Of a stretch of DNA of 64,000 bases, positions 9,467 through 18,894 are shown piece by piece (the first letter of the stretch is position 1; each line of letters begins with the position of its first letter). The DNA comes from Chelatococcus asaccharovorans (GTDB taxonomy: Bacteria; Pseudomonadota; Alphaproteobacteria; Rhizobiales; Beijerinckiaceae): the NCBI RefSeq assembly GCF_003201475.1, contig NZ_QJJK01000022.1, positions 1-64,000 of the forward strand, in the 5' to 3' direction. The notes beneath the pieces are model-generated. The model was not told the DNA's origin, searched no databases, and was given only the letters and a program-made list of their open reading frames with translations. The position numbers and the translations under genes were made by a program.

Positions 9467-10297
9467 TTAGGCAGGTTCGCCGTCACGGTTGCGGATTGTC
9501 TCGCGTGCGCTACGCCAATCCCAGCGCGGCAGGCGCCTCTCGAAGAAGCTTGCCATTCCCTCGGTTGCGTCGTCCCAGTCCCACATGTCCGCGACCCGAT
9601 CGACCGTGTACCCGAAATTGTCATCGTAGCCGTGCCGGTCGACGAAGCGGATCAAGTCTTTGATTACGGCGACGGCTTTCGGCGAGCATCGTAAGCTGAG
9701 GTCAATCTCCTTTTCAACGGCGTCATCAAGCGCTTCATGATCGACGGCCATGCTTAGCATCCCGAACCTCACGGCTTCCTCGCCCTTGAAACTTTTTGCG
9801 TTCAGGAACAGCCGCCTCGCGTTCGCTTCGCCGATCCGCTTGACAACGTAAGGCGAAATCATACCCGGAACCATACCGATCCTTGCCTCGGTGACCGCGA
9901 AGCTCGAAGTCTTGGTGCCGATGGAGATATCGCAGGCGCAGACAAGGCCGATTCCGCCAGCGTAGGCGTCGCCGTTGATCCTGCCGATCAAGGGCTTATT
10001 CAAAGTGTCGAGTTCTCGAAGCCACAGAGCCAGCTTTTTTGCCTCAAAGATGCGTTCTTCCCGGGGCTTGCCGTTTTGGCTCTGCTGGTACTTGAAATCG
10101 CCGCCCGCGCAGAATACGTCGCCTTCGCCCGAGAGGACGACCAAGCGGACGTTATTGTCTTCAGAATACCGCTTCAGCACAGACCGAGCTTCGTCGTACA
10201 TCGTGCCGTTCATAGCGTTTTTCACCTTGGGGCGCGCGAGCGTAAGGTACCCGACGCCTCTCTCGTCCACATGCGCATTAATTGTCTCGTAGCTCAT
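9467..10297 (-). CDS. Enoyl-CoA hydratase/isomerase family enzyme
   Basis: Crotonase-fold protein of 276 residues that would hydrate (or isomerise) an enoyl-CoA thioester. The oxyanion-hole region reads VVLSGEGDVFCAGGDFKY, and the second conserved region is GRINGDAYAGGIGLVCACDISIGT, followed by FAVTEARIGMVPGMISPYV. The catalytic Glu region resembles methylglutaconyl-CoA hydratases, which fits the leucine/isovalerate-type enzymes encoded around it, but substrate is not proven. The ATG of MSYETINAH is preferred over a TTG 39 bases upstream because the crotonase fold starts there. It is divergent from the carboxyltransferase operon, with an operator-like palindrome between. Confidence 0.88.
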   Translation of the reverse strand: MSYETINAHVDERGVGYLTLARPKVKNAMNGTMYDEARSVLKRYSEDNNVRLVVLSGEGDVFCAGGDFKYQQSQNGKPREERIFEAKKLALWLRELDTLNKPLIGRINGDAYAGGIGLVCACDISIGTKTSSFAVTEARIGMVPGMISPYVVKRIGEANARRLFLNAKSFKGEEAVRFGMLSMAVDHEALDDAVEKEIDLSLRCSPKAVAVIKDLIRFVDRHGYDDNFGYTVDRVADMWDWDDATEGMASFFERRLPRWDWRSARETIRNRDGEPA

Positions 10298-10411
10298 CGA
10301 GATCGGCACCCTTTCAAATCCAAAACCATTCGTCAAACAAGGAGATAGGCGTCCAACTTGAGCCCGCCCGTGCCGTTCTCATTGATGACAGCGTAGACAA
10401 TCAAATTTACA

Positions 10412-10425
10412 AACGGGCGACCGTT
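10412..10425. promoter_or_regulatory. Operator-like palindrome, site 1 of 4 (AACGG-GCGA-CCGTT)
   Basis: A perfect 5-4-5 inverted repeat in the gap between the divergent hydratase and carboxyltransferase genes, followed by AGTTTATAG. The same pattern (AACnn, a central CG, nnGTT, then T/A-rich ending in ATAA or ATAG) recurs at 24851, 30012 and 39014, each time upstream of genes of the same catabolic set. Confidence 0.55.
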
Positions 10426-10473
10426 AGTTTATAGGAGTTCTCCTGAAGGTTCAACGAGATTGGGTGGAGACGC

Positions 10474-12015
10474 ATGACCCACGAGGAAGGTCTGGCCAAG
10501 CTAGAGGCAAAACGCCAGTCAGCGCTGGCCGGCGGTCAGGGCAAGGTGCGCGACAAACATATTGAGGCCGGGAAGCTGTTGGTTCGCCAACGGTTGGAAA
10601 TCCTCTTCGACGACGGTTTCGATTTCGAGGACGGGCTGCTCGCCGGCAGTGAACGTGATCTACCCGGCGACGGCATCGTTACGGTGATCGGCAAGGTCAA
10701 CGGCAGAGACGTGGCCGTTGTCGCGAACGACATGACGGTCAAGGCGGGCACGTGGGGACCGCAGGCGCTGCTGAAATTCAACCGAATGCAGGAACTCGCG
10801 CTTGAGACCGGCATTCCGCTTCTTTATCTGGTCGACTCTGCCGGGGCGCGTATCGACCAGCAGAAGGAATTATTCCTTGGGCGCAACGGCTGGGGGAACA
10901 TCTGGTACAATCAGGTCCAGATCTCGGGGCGCGTTCCCCAGGTTTGTGTGTTGTTCGGGCCATCTCCGGCTGGCGCCGCTTACGTCCCCGGACTCTGCGA
11001 TCTCGTCATCATGGTCGACAAACAGGCGTCAGCTTACCTGGGCTCGCCGCGCATGGCGAAGATGACCATCTTCGAAGACGTAACCGAAGAACAGATGGGA
11101 GGAGCACGCCTCCACTGCATGTTCAGCGGTCTGGGCGACGTGCTTGTCAAGAACGACGCAGAGGGCATTGAAAAGGCGAAACAGTTTCTTTCTTATCTCC
11201 CGTTGAACTGGACGGAAAACGCACCTTCCGCCCAAGCTACGGAGCCGAACGCCGAAGCCGTCGGAAAGATCGATACGGTCGTACCCATCAATCAGAACGT
11301 CCCTTATGATGTCCACCAGCTGATCGATGGCCTTATCGACGAAGGAAGTTTCTTCGAAGTCAAGGAACTCTACGCGAAGGAGATGACGGTCGGTATGGCC
11401 CGACTTGGAGGGCAGCCTGTCGGCATCGTCGCGAACAATTCCAAGCACAAGGGCGGGGTCATCTTTAGCGACACGTCGGACAAGGCGGCGCGTTTCATTT
11501 GGTTGTGCAATGCCTACAACGTTCCGTTGCTGTTTCTGCAGGATGTCAGCGGCTACATGATCGGCAGCTCCGTTGAGAAGTCTGGCATCATCCGGCATGG
11601 AGCGAAACTGCTCTCGGCTGTCTGCGAATCCTCGGTTCCACGCATCTGCGTTCTCGTTCGCAAGGCCTATGGGGGAGGATATCTGGCGATGTCAGGCGCC
11701 CCCACGCATCCCGACGCAATGCTGGCTTTGCCGACCGCTCTGCCAGCGCTTGTCGGCCCGGAGGCCGCGGTCAACGCGATCCACTACAACAGGATCATGG
11801 AGCTTCCTGAGGAGGAGAGAGCGGACTTCGTCAAGCAAAAGCGTGACGAGTTCGCTAAGGACATCGATGTGTACCGGGCTGCAGCTGATTCGTTTGCGGC
11901 GGAGGACGTCCTTCCTGCCAGCCGGTTGCGTGACGACCTAATCAAGAGGTTCCGAATTTATAGCCGCCGCGATGCCAAAGTCATCAACCGCCGTTCCGCC
12001 GTACACCCAGTTTGA
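10474..12015 (+). CDS. Acyl-CoA carboxylase, carboxyltransferase subunit
   Basis: 513-residue carboxyltransferase of the PccB/MccB/YngE type, which moves the carboxyl group from biotin to an acyl-CoA. Both crotonase-like halves are present. The N-terminal half has LLYLVDSAGARIDQQ and GPSPAGAAYVPGLCD. The C-terminal half has VGIVANNSKHKGGVI, FLQDVSGYMIGSSVEK and KAYGGGYLAMSGA. It is the usual length of the family. A Shine-Dalgarno (GGTGGAG) precedes the ATG. It is followed within 12 bases by the biotin carrier gene and then the acyl-CoA ligase. Together with the biotin carboxylase at 27.4-28.8 kb it would complete the enzyme. Propionyl-CoA, methylcrotonyl-CoA or a related branched substrate are all possible; the neighbouring HMG-CoA lyase favours methylcrotonyl-CoA. 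Confidence 0.92.
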   Translation: MTHEEGLAKLEAKRQSALAGGQGKVRDKHIEAGKLLVRQRLEILFDDGFDFEDGLLAGSERDLPGDGIVTVIGKVNGRDVAVVANDMTVKAGTWGPQALLKFNRMQELALETGIPLLYLVDSAGARIDQQKELFLGRNGWGNIWYNQVQISGRVPQVCVLFGPSPAGAAYVPGLCDLVIMVDKQASAYLGSPRMAKMTIFEDVTEEQMGGARLHCMFSGLGDVLVKNDAEGIEKAKQFLSYLPLNWTENAPSAQATEPNAEAVGKIDTVVPINQNVPYDVHQLIDGLIDEGSFFEVKELYAKEMTVGMARLGGQPVGIVANNSKHKGGVIFSDTSDKAARFIWLCNAYNVPLLFLQDVSGYMIGSSVEKSGIIRHGAKLLSAVCESSVPRICVLVRKAYGGGYLAMSGAPTHPDAMLALPTALPALVGPEAAVNAIHYNRIMELPEEERADFVKQKRDEFAKDIDVYRAAADSFAAEDVLPASRLRDDLIKRFRIYSRRDAKVINRRSAVHPV

Positions 12016-12026
12016 GGAAAAATCAG

Positions 12027-12242
12027 ATGGCCAAGTTCATTAGCTCCACCATGGCAGGGACGATCTGGAAACTCGAGCTGAAGGAGGGGGACACCTTCGA
12101 TCTCGGCGACAAGGTCGCGATCCTTGAATCGATGAAAATGGAAATCCCTGTCGAGGCAGACGATTCCGGCACAGTGCTCAAGGTTCTGGTCCAGGAAGGG
12201 GACGTCGTCGACGAGGGTACACATCTCATCAGCTTCTCGTAA
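12027..12242 (+). CDS. Stand-alone biotin carboxyl carrier protein
   Basis: A single biotinyl domain of 71 residues with the biotinylation motif ESMKMEIPVEAD (the central Lys carries biotin). There is no Pro/Ala-rich linker or N-terminal domain such as AccB has. Its size matches the 73-residue YngHB carrier of Bacillus, which sits in a similar gene set. A TTG 15 bases upstream is possible, but GAGG lies at the right distance from the ATG at 12027. It would shuttle carboxybiotin between the separately encoded biotin carboxylase (27.4 kb) and the carboxyltransferase encoded just upstream. Confidence 0.9.
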   Translation: MAKFISSTMAGTIWKLELKEGDTFDLGDKVAILESMKMEIPVEADDSGTVLKVLVQEGDVVDEGTHLISFS

Positions 12243-12260
12243 CGCAGGGGAGGGCGGTCC

Positions 12261-13787
12261 ATGATGCAGATGGATGCTAGTTCTCATGTAACGCACAACG
12301 CGTCGCGCTTTCCCGCGAAGATTGCCCTTATTCAGGGGGAGCGGAAACTCACCTACCGGGATTTGGACGCGATGAGCAATCGCGTTGCGAATGCGCTTGT
12401 GTCGTGGGGCACAAACCCGGGGGACCGTGTCGCGATGGTCGTCTCGTCGAGTATTGAGTGGGTTGTCGCGTATATCGGCGTCCTGAAGGCCGGATGCACC
12501 GCTGTCCCTCTCAATTATCGCCTTACGGCCAAGGAAATTGGCATGATGCTGGAGGATTCAGGTAGCCGGCTTGTGTTTGTCAACTCCGAACTCATCCCGA
12601 TTGTGCCCGAGCTTCCGACGCTTGAACGGAAGGTGGTGATAGACACTCAATCCTTCGACGAGTTCGTTGGCCCCAGTTCCGAAAACCATCCGGGCATCCG
12701 TATCGACCGCGATGAGACCCAATGCATCCTTTACACAGGAGGTACGACCGGTCGTTCGAAGGGAGTGATGCTCACGCATGAGAACATCTTCTGGAACACG
12801 ATCCACGAGATCGTCGACACGCGCATGCATGAGGATGACAACACGCTGCTCATGACGCCACTGCATCACGCTGCTGCCTTGAATTGCTGGCTCCTGCCCC
12901 ACCTCTATCTCGGAGCCACGGCGACGATCATGCCGAAGTACTCTCCGGAAGAGGCGATCAGAACGATCGAGAAACACCGTGTTACCAACGCTTTCACGCC
13001 GCCTTCGGTAGCCCGCGACATCTTCAACCATGAGCTCGCGATGGCGTCCGACCTCAGCTCTTTTAGACGTTGGTACGTGGGAGGGGCGAACCTCTCCAGA
13101 AACGACCGCGACAAGATGCATGCCCTCATTCCCGGGGTGCAAATCTTTTTCCAGTACGGGCTCACGGAAGCGGGGGTCATCGTCACAGTCTTGAAGGAAA
13201 AGGACTATGAGCAGGCTCCTCCCGGCTCGATCGGGCGTGCTTTTCTCAACTTCGAAGTTAAGATCCTGACGGAGGAGCTCATGGATGCGCCTCTCAACGA
13301 AGTCGGCGAGATCGCGGTCCGGGGACCGAGCGTGATGAAGGGGTATTTCAACAATCCGGAAGCGACGGCCGCGACCTTCCACGAGGGTTGGCTCAGGACG
13401 GGCGATATGGGAGCCATGGACGAGAATGGCTTCGTTCGCTTCCACGACAGGCTTAAGGACATGGTGAAGACGGGCGGGCTCAACGTCTACTCGCAAGAAG
13501 TCGAGCAAGTGCTGCTGCGACACCCCAGCGTGCGTGAAGCCGCTATCCTCGGTTTCCCAAGCGAAAAGTGGGGCGAGGAGGTGACAGCCGTCATCGTCTG
13601 TCAGGACGACGCTGAACACGACGAGCAATCTATTATTGCGCATGCCAAGGGAGAACTCGCAGGGTACAAAGTACCGAAGCGAATCATCTTTATCGATTAT
13701 GCGGATATGCCCATCAACTACAGCGGCAAGATCGCCAAGCGTGAACTGAGAGACAAAATCTTGCCGAAGCAAGAGGTGAGCGCCTGA
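12261..13787 (+). CDS. AMP-forming acyl-CoA synthetase
   Basis: Adenylating ligase of 508 residues that activates a carboxylic acid to its CoA thioester, the entry step of the pathway. Adenylation motifs are in order: YTGGTTGRSKGVMLTHEN (P-loop), QYGLTEAGVIVT, GWLRTGDMG and the hinge region DRLKDMVKTGGLNVYSQEVE, ending in the catalytic Lys of INYSGKIAKREL. GGAGGG lies upstream of the ATG. The stop overlaps the next ATG (TGATG). Closest functional parallels are medium-chain or branched fatty-acid ligases; the exact acid is unknown. Confidence 0.92.
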   Translation: MMQMDASSHVTHNASRFPAKIALIQGERKLTYRDLDAMSNRVANALVSWGTNPGDRVAMVVSSSIEWVVAYIGVLKAGCTAVPLNYRLTAKEIGMMLEDSGSRLVFVNSELIPIVPELPTLERKVVIDTQSFDEFVGPSSENHPGIRIDRDETQCILYTGGTTGRSKGVMLTHENIFWNTIHEIVDTRMHEDDNTLLMTPLHHAAALNCWLLPHLYLGATATIMPKYSPEEAIRTIEKHRVTNAFTPPSVARDIFNHELAMASDLSSFRRWYVGGANLSRNDRDKMHALIPGVQIFFQYGLTEAGVIVTVLKEKDYEQAPPGSIGRAFLNFEVKILTEELMDAPLNEVGEIAVRGPSVMKGYFNNPEATAATFHEGWLRTGDMGAMDENGFVRFHDRLKDMVKTGGLNVYSQEVEQVLLRHPSVREAAILGFPSEKWGEEVTAVIVCQDDAEHDEQSIIAHAKGELAGYKVPKRIIFIDYADMPINYSGKIAKRELRDKILPKQEVSA

Positions 13788-14551
13788 TGGACAAATTATC
13801 ATCAATCAGCGCACTCCTGCGCGGACAACGCGTGCTCGTCACAGGCGCAGCCCAAGGCAACGGGCGCGGCATCGCAGATGGCATGGCGGCGGCGGGAGCT
13901 AGTGTGATCTTTGCCGATCTGAACGGAGAAGGCGCGGTTGCGGCAGCGAGGGCATGTGGAAGCGGAGCATCGTCCCTGACCCTCAACATTGCCGACCGCG
14001 ATGAATGCCAGCGTGCTGCTGAAGAGGTGGAAGCCACCTATGGTCCGATCGACTGTTTAGTCAACAATGCCGGCATTCTTGCCCGCGGCCCAATTGATTC
14101 CGAAAACGCGGACGCGCATTGGGACAGGACGCTGGCGGTAAACGTGACCGGGACCTACAATGTCGTCCGCGCGTTTCTCAGCCAATTGAAGGCGAGGAAG
14201 GGCAACATCATCAATATCGGTTCAATCCAGTCGTTCGTGGCAACGCCTAATTCGGCAGCATACACGGCTTCCAAGGGGGCCATCCTGATGTTCACGAAAG
14301 CCCTGGCCGCGGAACTGGCCACATCTGATGTACGAGTCAACGGTATCGCCCCCGGCTTTATCCGCACACCGATGACGGAAGCCACCTTCGAGAACGAGCG
14401 CGCATTGAAGGGACTGCTGCATCACATACCGCTGAAGCGCGTGGGCGAGCCAGAAGATCTCGCGGGTGCGGCTATATTTTTGGCATCGCCACTGGCAAGC
14501 TATGTCACGGGCGTGATGCTTCCGGTCGACGGTGGATACCTAACGGTGTAG
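13787..14551 (+). CDS. SDR-family oxidoreductase
   Basis: Short-chain dehydrogenase of 254 residues. The cofactor motif is VTGAAQGNGRGIADGMAAAG, with an Asp at the end of the second strand (FADLNG) favouring NAD(H). NNAG follows, then a Ser-Tyr-Lys triad in IGSIQSF and YTASKGAILMF, and a C-terminal VTGVMLPVDGGY. Translationally coupled to the ligase gene (TGATG). It probably oxidises a hydroxyacyl-CoA or alcohol intermediate of the same pathway; substrate not determinable. Confidence 0.9.
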   Translation: MDKLSSISALLRGQRVLVTGAAQGNGRGIADGMAAAGASVIFADLNGEGAVAAARACGSGASSLTLNIADRDECQRAAEEVEATYGPIDCLVNNAGILARGPIDSENADAHWDRTLAVNVTGTYNVVRAFLSQLKARKGNIINIGSIQSFVATPNSAAYTASKGAILMFTKALAAELATSDVRVNGIAPGFIRTPMTEATFENERALKGLLHHIPLKRVGEPEDLAGAAIFLASPLASYVTGVMLPVDGGYLTV

Positions 14552-14581
14552 ACAGGGCGCCTTGTTGGAAGGAAAGATGCA

Positions 14582-15250
14582 TTGAGGACCTTGGGTTCTA
14601 AAGGCGAGGAAACCGAGAAGCTGCTGCGTGAGGCGGGCGTCAAATTGATTGCCATGCACGGGTTCGAGGCGGTCAGCTTGCGGATGCTAGCCAAGGAGGT
14701 CGGCATCCAGGCGGGCTCCCTCTACAACTATATCACAAACAAGCAGGACTTCCTGTTCTCCCTCCTTTCGGAAATCATCAAGGACCTCAACGCCGAGATG
14801 GCGCAAGCCATGGACGGGATCGACGATCCGGTCGATAAACTCAGGCGTTTCATTGCCGTCCACATCGAGTTCCACACGCGCCGGAAGGACGAAGTGTTCA
14901 TCGGCAACATGGAACTTCGGAGCCTAAACCGTACGCATCGCGCTACGATCGTGAAGATGCGAAACGCATATGAGGATCAGCTCAAGGACATCCTGAGTGC
15001 CGGGATCAAGAGCGGGGATTTCCAGATCCGGGATTCTAAGGTGGTCAGACTTGGCCTTTTCGCGATGATCACCGCTGTCAGTCACTGGTATCGCCCTGAC
15101 GGCCCGAACACGATCGAAGAGCTTATCGAAGAGTATACCGCGTTGGCATTCGATCTGCTGCGTGTGCCAGCCGAAGGCGAAGTCGCGGTTTTAGCAAAGA
15201 AGGGACGCAAGGCCGCAACGGCGCAGGTCGCTTCCTCATGTTCGTCGTGA
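14582..15250 (+). CDS. TetR-family regulator of the acyl-CoA catabolic genes (inferred)
   Basis: 222-residue TetR-type regulator with HTH SLRMLAKEVGIQAGSLYNYITNKQDFLFSLL. The C-terminal half resembles the family seen next to fatty-acid and acyl-CoA genes. A TTG start at 14582 with AAGGAAAG about nine bases upstream is the best start; there is no in-frame ATG before the HTH. It follows the SDR by 30 bases and is probably co-transcribed. It is the only TetR gene embedded in the acyl-CoA cluster, so I infer that it may read the palindromes at 10412, 24851, 30012 and 39014, with an acyl-CoA as ligand. That link is not demonstrated by the sequence. Confidence 0.85.
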   Translation: MRTLGSKGEETEKLLREAGVKLIAMHGFEAVSLRMLAKEVGIQAGSLYNYITNKQDFLFSLLSEIIKDLNAEMAQAMDGIDDPVDKLRRFIAVHIEFHTRRKDEVFIGNMELRSLNRTHRATIVKMRNAYEDQLKDILSAGIKSGDFQIRDSKVVRLGLFAMITAVSHWYRPDGPNTIEELIEEYTALAFDLLRVPAEGEVAVLAKKGRKAATAQVASSCSS

Positions 15251-15464
15251 AACGCCCGCGATGCTGAATGGCTCAAGGCGACCGCATTCTGAGGCCGATA
15301 CTGAAGTTTCGGTAAATCCGTATTTTGTGAGGTTGATCGACGCGCGGTGGTGAGCCATCGGGCGCCGATCAAGGATTTTCTAAGTCAACGCGAATTTCTT
15401 GTCACCTTTTGGAGGAGAGTGCTATGGCGAGGCCGTTACCGAGTAGCTTCATATCGAGGTGAAG

Positions 15465-16110
15465 GCAAAGTTCTTGCAGAATGTGCGGCTCAGATAGGCT
15501 TGGCGCCATTGCGAGGGCACGGGGATGAACACGCCCGTCGTGACCGCACCGACACCGACGCAGCCCCTGCCGGGTAGCATCGCTACCGCCTCGACGCTGG
15601 CCTTCGCGCTCGTTCATCGATACGTCGATGGCACACCGCTCTATCGTTTGGCGCAGACATTCGAGCGTGCCGGCGTTCCGATCAGCCGCGGCGCTCTCGC
15701 TCACTGGGTCATCGGTAGCGATAAGCATCTGCTCCGCATCTATGGTGCCTGAAACTGCGGTTGCGATCGCAGCCCTTCATTCATGGTGATGAGACAACGG
15801 TTCAGGTGCTGAAGGAAAAGAACAAAGAAGCTACCAGCACATCGTATATGCGGGCCTATCGCAGCGGCGGCGATGGGTGACCGGCTGATCGTGCTACTCG
15901 ATTATCAGCCGGCCCGTGGGCCAGATGCACCCGCCGGGCTTGGTGACTACCACGGCATCCTGGTGACTAATGGCTATACGGCGTGGCGCACATTTGGATG
16001 GCGCGACCCATCTCGGATGCATGGCCCATTCCAGGCGACGCTTCGTCGAAGCCCTCTAAACGAGAAACCAAGCCGGATATTGCTACGCCAACCAAAGCGA
16101 TCCATCGGTA
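15465..16110 (+). pseudogene. IS66-family transposase remnant
   Basis: Pieces of an IS66 TnpC lie in several frames. A zinc-ribbon-like LRHCEGT precedes TPTPTQPLPGSIATASTLA and HRYVDGTPLYRLAQTFERAG. Later come FIHGDETTVQVLKEKNKEAT, SYMRAYRSGGDG, DRLIVLLDYQPARG and a trace of the AHSRRRFVEAL region. Frameshifts and stops interrupt it at least three times, and the N- and C-termini are missing. Nothing else is recognisable between 15,251 and 16,150. Confidence 0.8.
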
Positions 16111-16150
16111 TCGCTGACGTCAATGTGCAGGGGAAATCGCGCTTACTTTT

Positions 16151-17191
16151 CTACCGCTCGATCTCACGATTCCATCGGGCATTCCAATCCGCACGGTTTT
16201 GATTGATTGCCGTCCAATCCAACCGAATTGCGTTGGCCGCGGCCTTACGAGTTTGGTCCAGAATAGGTGTTGTCGTCGCGTCTCCTGTAACGCCAGGGTT
16301 CGACGGGACAAGATTCGCGTGTTTCAGCGCGAGCGTCTGGGCAGGAACCGAAAGCATGTAGCGAGCCAACTTTTGCGCGAGTTCAGGCTCGCTGTTACCT
16401 GCGACTGGGCAGACGGCGGAGAAAAGGAGCGGCGTACCTTCCTTGGGCGCTGAAAACGCCACGGGAATGTTCTGCCTCTGGAATGCGGCCACTTGGCTCA
16501 AGGCAAAAGGAAAAATCGCCAGTTCGTCCGTCTGGACCATTTCCGAAAGTTTGGCCGAATTCGAAAAGTACTCCAGCACATTTTTGCCAATTGCCTTTGG
16601 CCATTCCTTAAAGCCTGGCTCCACGTTGGAATCTGTGCCGCCCTGGATGCGGTTGAACATCAGAAACGCATGGAGGCCATAGCTCGAGCTCGGCATGGAG
16701 GGTACCACGACAAGGTCTCGAAACTTTGGATCGGCCAGATCCATCCATGACGTGGGCGGAGCCCAGCCCTTCTTCTCGAAAACCCGTGTATTGTACGCAA
16801 GGCCGCTCATGGACATGCTAACGCCCGCAGCCATGTCATCCGGATATCGTGAGAGCTTTGGCAACTGATCCAGTTCAGCGGAGTATTCGAGTTTCGTGCA
16901 TAAGCCGAGCCCGATCGCCCGCGCCATGACCAAATCATCCATCATAATGACATGAGTCTGGGGCTTCGCCTTGGACGCTTCCGTCTTGGCCAGGATGTCA
17001 GTCGAGGTCCCTGGCACGATGACGATTTTCACGCCATTCTCGGCTTCGAATGGCGGGAATACGCCTTGCGTGAAACCTTTTTCGATGGTTCCCCCATTCA
17101 TCCCGACATAGAGAGTCTTGGTCTGCGCGATCGCCGCTGGCATTGTCGCCAGGCAGGAAATCGCGGCGCCAAGGAATAGCAGTGCACGCAT
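16151..17191 (-). CDS. ABC transporter periplasmic solute-binding protein (PotD-like class)
   Basis: 346-residue extracellular binding protein with a signal peptide (MRALLFLGAAISCLATMPAA, then IAQ before the mature TKTLYVGMNGG). The pattern LYVGMNGGTIEKGF, followed by FEAENGVKIVIVPGTSTDIL, is that of the spermidine/putrescine or iron-type cluster of binding proteins. It is the last gene of a seven-gene minus-strand operon with its ATPase, two permeases and an HcnABC-like dehydrogenase. The imported compound is therefore probably the substrate of that dehydrogenase, an amine such as an opine, hydroxyproline betaine or D-amino acid. The ligand is an inference. Confidence 0.87.
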   Translation of the reverse strand: MRALLFLGAAISCLATMPAAIAQTKTLYVGMNGGTIEKGFTQGVFPPFEAENGVKIVIVPGTSTDILAKTEASKAKPQTHVIMMDDLVMARAIGLGLCTKLEYSAELDQLPKLSRYPDDMAAGVSMSMSGLAYNTRVFEKKGWAPPTSWMDLADPKFRDLVVVPSMPSSSYGLHAFLMFNRIQGGTDSNVEPGFKEWPKAIGKNVLEYFSNSAKLSEMVQTDELAIFPFALSQVAAFQRQNIPVAFSAPKEGTPLLFSAVCPVAGNSEPELAQKLARYMLSVPAQTLALKHANLVPSNPGVTGDATTTPILDQTRKAAANAIRLDWTAINQNRADWNARWNREIER

Positions 17192-17216
17192 GTTCCGCTC
17201 CTTGTTGTGATTGCCG

Positions 17217-18578
17217 CTAATTCTGTTCGGTTGAAACGGAGATAGGTTTCACCGGTGGTTGGCTGCGGAGCCGGCCGACCTCCTCGACCGGACAGTGGAT
17301 CCTTCCGGCTAGGATCTCCGCTCCTGCAAGGCCGCACAGGCGTCCTTGGCAGCGCCCCATCCCAGATCGCACGAAAGCCTTCGCCCGGTTTACCTCTCGA
17401 ACGCTTAATTCATCGACTGATCGGCGGAGTTCTCCGGCTTCGATCCGCTCGCAGCGGCAGACAATGGTGTCGTCCTTTACCCACTCAGCTACCGTGTCAG
17501 GGTAGGGGTAAGCTTTATCCAGAGCCTGCCGGAAGCGCCAAGACCGACGCAGAACACGGTCTATTAATCGCGCCCGATCCTCAAAATCCCGATGACCGAG
17601 GTCTTGCAGTACGGAGATCGCCGCGCGTTCCCCTGTCAGCTCGGCTACATCGGCTCCGCCAATACGGCTACCGTCCCCCGCAAGATACACATCGGGCCGC
17701 GACGAACGGCCGTGATCGTCGATCGTTGGCAACCATTGTCGCGCATCGTGGTCGAAATGAAATTCGCACCCTGCTAGGTCGGCCAGTTGGGTTTCGGCCT
17801 TAAGTCCGAAACCCATGGCCACAGCATCGCACTCCACAGACAGAGCTTCTCCCCCATTTAGATAGCGGAAATTACTGACCCGCGTTTCGCCGACGATCTC
17901 CGTTGGCGTGATACCAGTCAGGATCCGAGTGCCGGCTCTCAGAAGCCGTCCGATGTAACCTATGCCTCGCGCGGTAGTGGATAGGCCTGCCAACAACCCA
18001 AGGATCTTTCCAGCCACATGGCGCAGCGGCGTTGTGTCCAGCACCGCTGACACCTCAATGCCGGCATCCTGGTATTGGCTCGCCACCAGATAAAGGAGCG
18101 GTCCCGTGCCGACGAAGGCGACCTTCGTTCCAACCGCCACACCTTGCGACTTCAGGGCGATCTGGGCGCCGCCCAAGGTAAATACACCTGGAGTCGTCCA
18201 TCCCGGAATAGGCGCGATACGGTCCATTGCGCCCGTGCAAAGGATAAGCTTGTCGAAGTGCAGGTGTCCTCGACGGCTCGCTGTGGACATGTCGATACGG
18301 TTGTTGAAGATGTTCCACGCAAGCGTCTCGGTCTGGAGATCGACCTGTGAACGGGCCCGGTCGAATTCCGAGAAGAGGCTGAGGGCCTTTTTCGCTTCGC
18401 TGCCGTACAGCTGATCCGGTGGACGTTTAAAATTCGTCGGGAGTTTCCTGTAGATCTGTCCACCAATATCGGCCGCCTCGGTTATGACCACAGGGCGATA
18501 GCCCGCCTTCGCGAGCGTGCAGGCGGCCCGGATCCCGGCAGGTCCGGCACCAATTACGGCGAGGATGGGGTTAGTCAT
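17217..18578 (-). CDS. HcnB-like FAD/NAD(P) oxidoreductase with [2Fe-2S] C-terminal domain
   Basis: 453-residue subunit of a heteromeric dehydrogenase. The N-terminal Rossmann motif is AVIGAGPAGIRAACTLAKAG, the second nucleotide motif KVAFVGTGPLLYLVA, and the FAD-binding end DVYLAGDGSRIGGADVAE. The C-terminal BFD-like domain has cysteines TIVCRCERIEAGEL and GMGRCQGRLCG for an iron-sulphur cluster. This is the layout of HcnB, octopine/nopaline oxidase OoxA and D-hydroxyproline dehydrogenase alpha. The ATG chosen overlaps the end of the HcnA-like gene by eight bases. With its two partner subunits it would oxidise an amino-acid-like compound and pass electrons to the respiratory chain. Confidence 0.9.
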   Translation of the reverse strand: MTNPILAVIGAGPAGIRAACTLAKAGYRPVVITEAADIGGQIYRKLPTNFKRPPDQLYGSEAKKALSLFSEFDRARSQVDLQTETLAWNIFNNRIDMSTASRRGHLHFDKLILCTGAMDRIAPIPGWTTPGVFTLGGAQIALKSQGVAVGTKVAFVGTGPLLYLVASQYQDAGIEVSAVLDTTPLRHVAGKILGLLAGLSTTARGIGYIGRLLRAGTRILTGITPTEIVGETRVSNFRYLNGGEALSVECDAVAMGFGLKAETQLADLAGCEFHFDHDARQWLPTIDDHGRSSRPDVYLAGDGSRIGGADVAELTGERAAISVLQDLGHRDFEDRARLIDRVLRRSWRFRQALDKAYPYPDTVAEWVKDDTIVCRCERIEAGELRRSVDELSVREVNRAKAFVRSGMGRCQGRLCGLAGAEILAGRIHCPVEEVGRLRSQPPVKPISVSTEQN

Positions 18579-18894
18579 TGCGGTTGTCCGGCACAAGAAC
18601 AGGAACGCTCGTCCGCAACCTCATTCCATCAGACGCGGGAGTGCTGCATGCGCGTAAGCGCGTTCCGTCTTCTGTCCATATCCAGCAATCCTGGCAGGCA
18701 GACATCATGCAGAAGCCAGCCCGCGGGCCATCACCCCATTCGGACAAGCGGAGACGGGAACCTGAGAGAAGGATCGCCGTCATGACGGTATCGCCGACCA
18801 TCGCAGTGACTTTAATGTCGTCAACGACCAGCGCGACGGTCTTTCTGTCGCGTTCTGCAACGCGCTGGAAGAGCGAGGGAGAAAGCGGGCGCAT
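18571..18894 (-). CDS. HcnA-like (2Fe-2S)-binding subunit
   Basis: 107-residue iron-sulphur subunit of the three-part dehydrogenase. A ferredoxin-like fold carries Cys in GFCMMSACQDCWIW and LRACSTP, the arrangement seen in HcnA and the gamma subunit of D-hydroxyproline dehydrogenase. The ATG overlaps the stop of the HcnC-like gene (TGATG), and its own end overlaps the HcnB-like start. It would transfer electrons between the two flavoprotein subunits. Confidence 0.9.
   Translation of the reverse strand: MRPLSPSLFQRVAERDRKTVALVVDDIKVTAMVGDTVMTAILLSGSRLRLSEWGDGPRAGFCMMSACQDCWIWTEDGTRLRACSTPASDGMRLRTSVPVLVPDNRND

Noticed and set aside
12558-13805. Long open frame opposite the acyl-CoA ligase gene
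   Set aside because: It is the antisense shadow of a gene with clear adenylation motifs; no family features or ribosome-binding site of its own.
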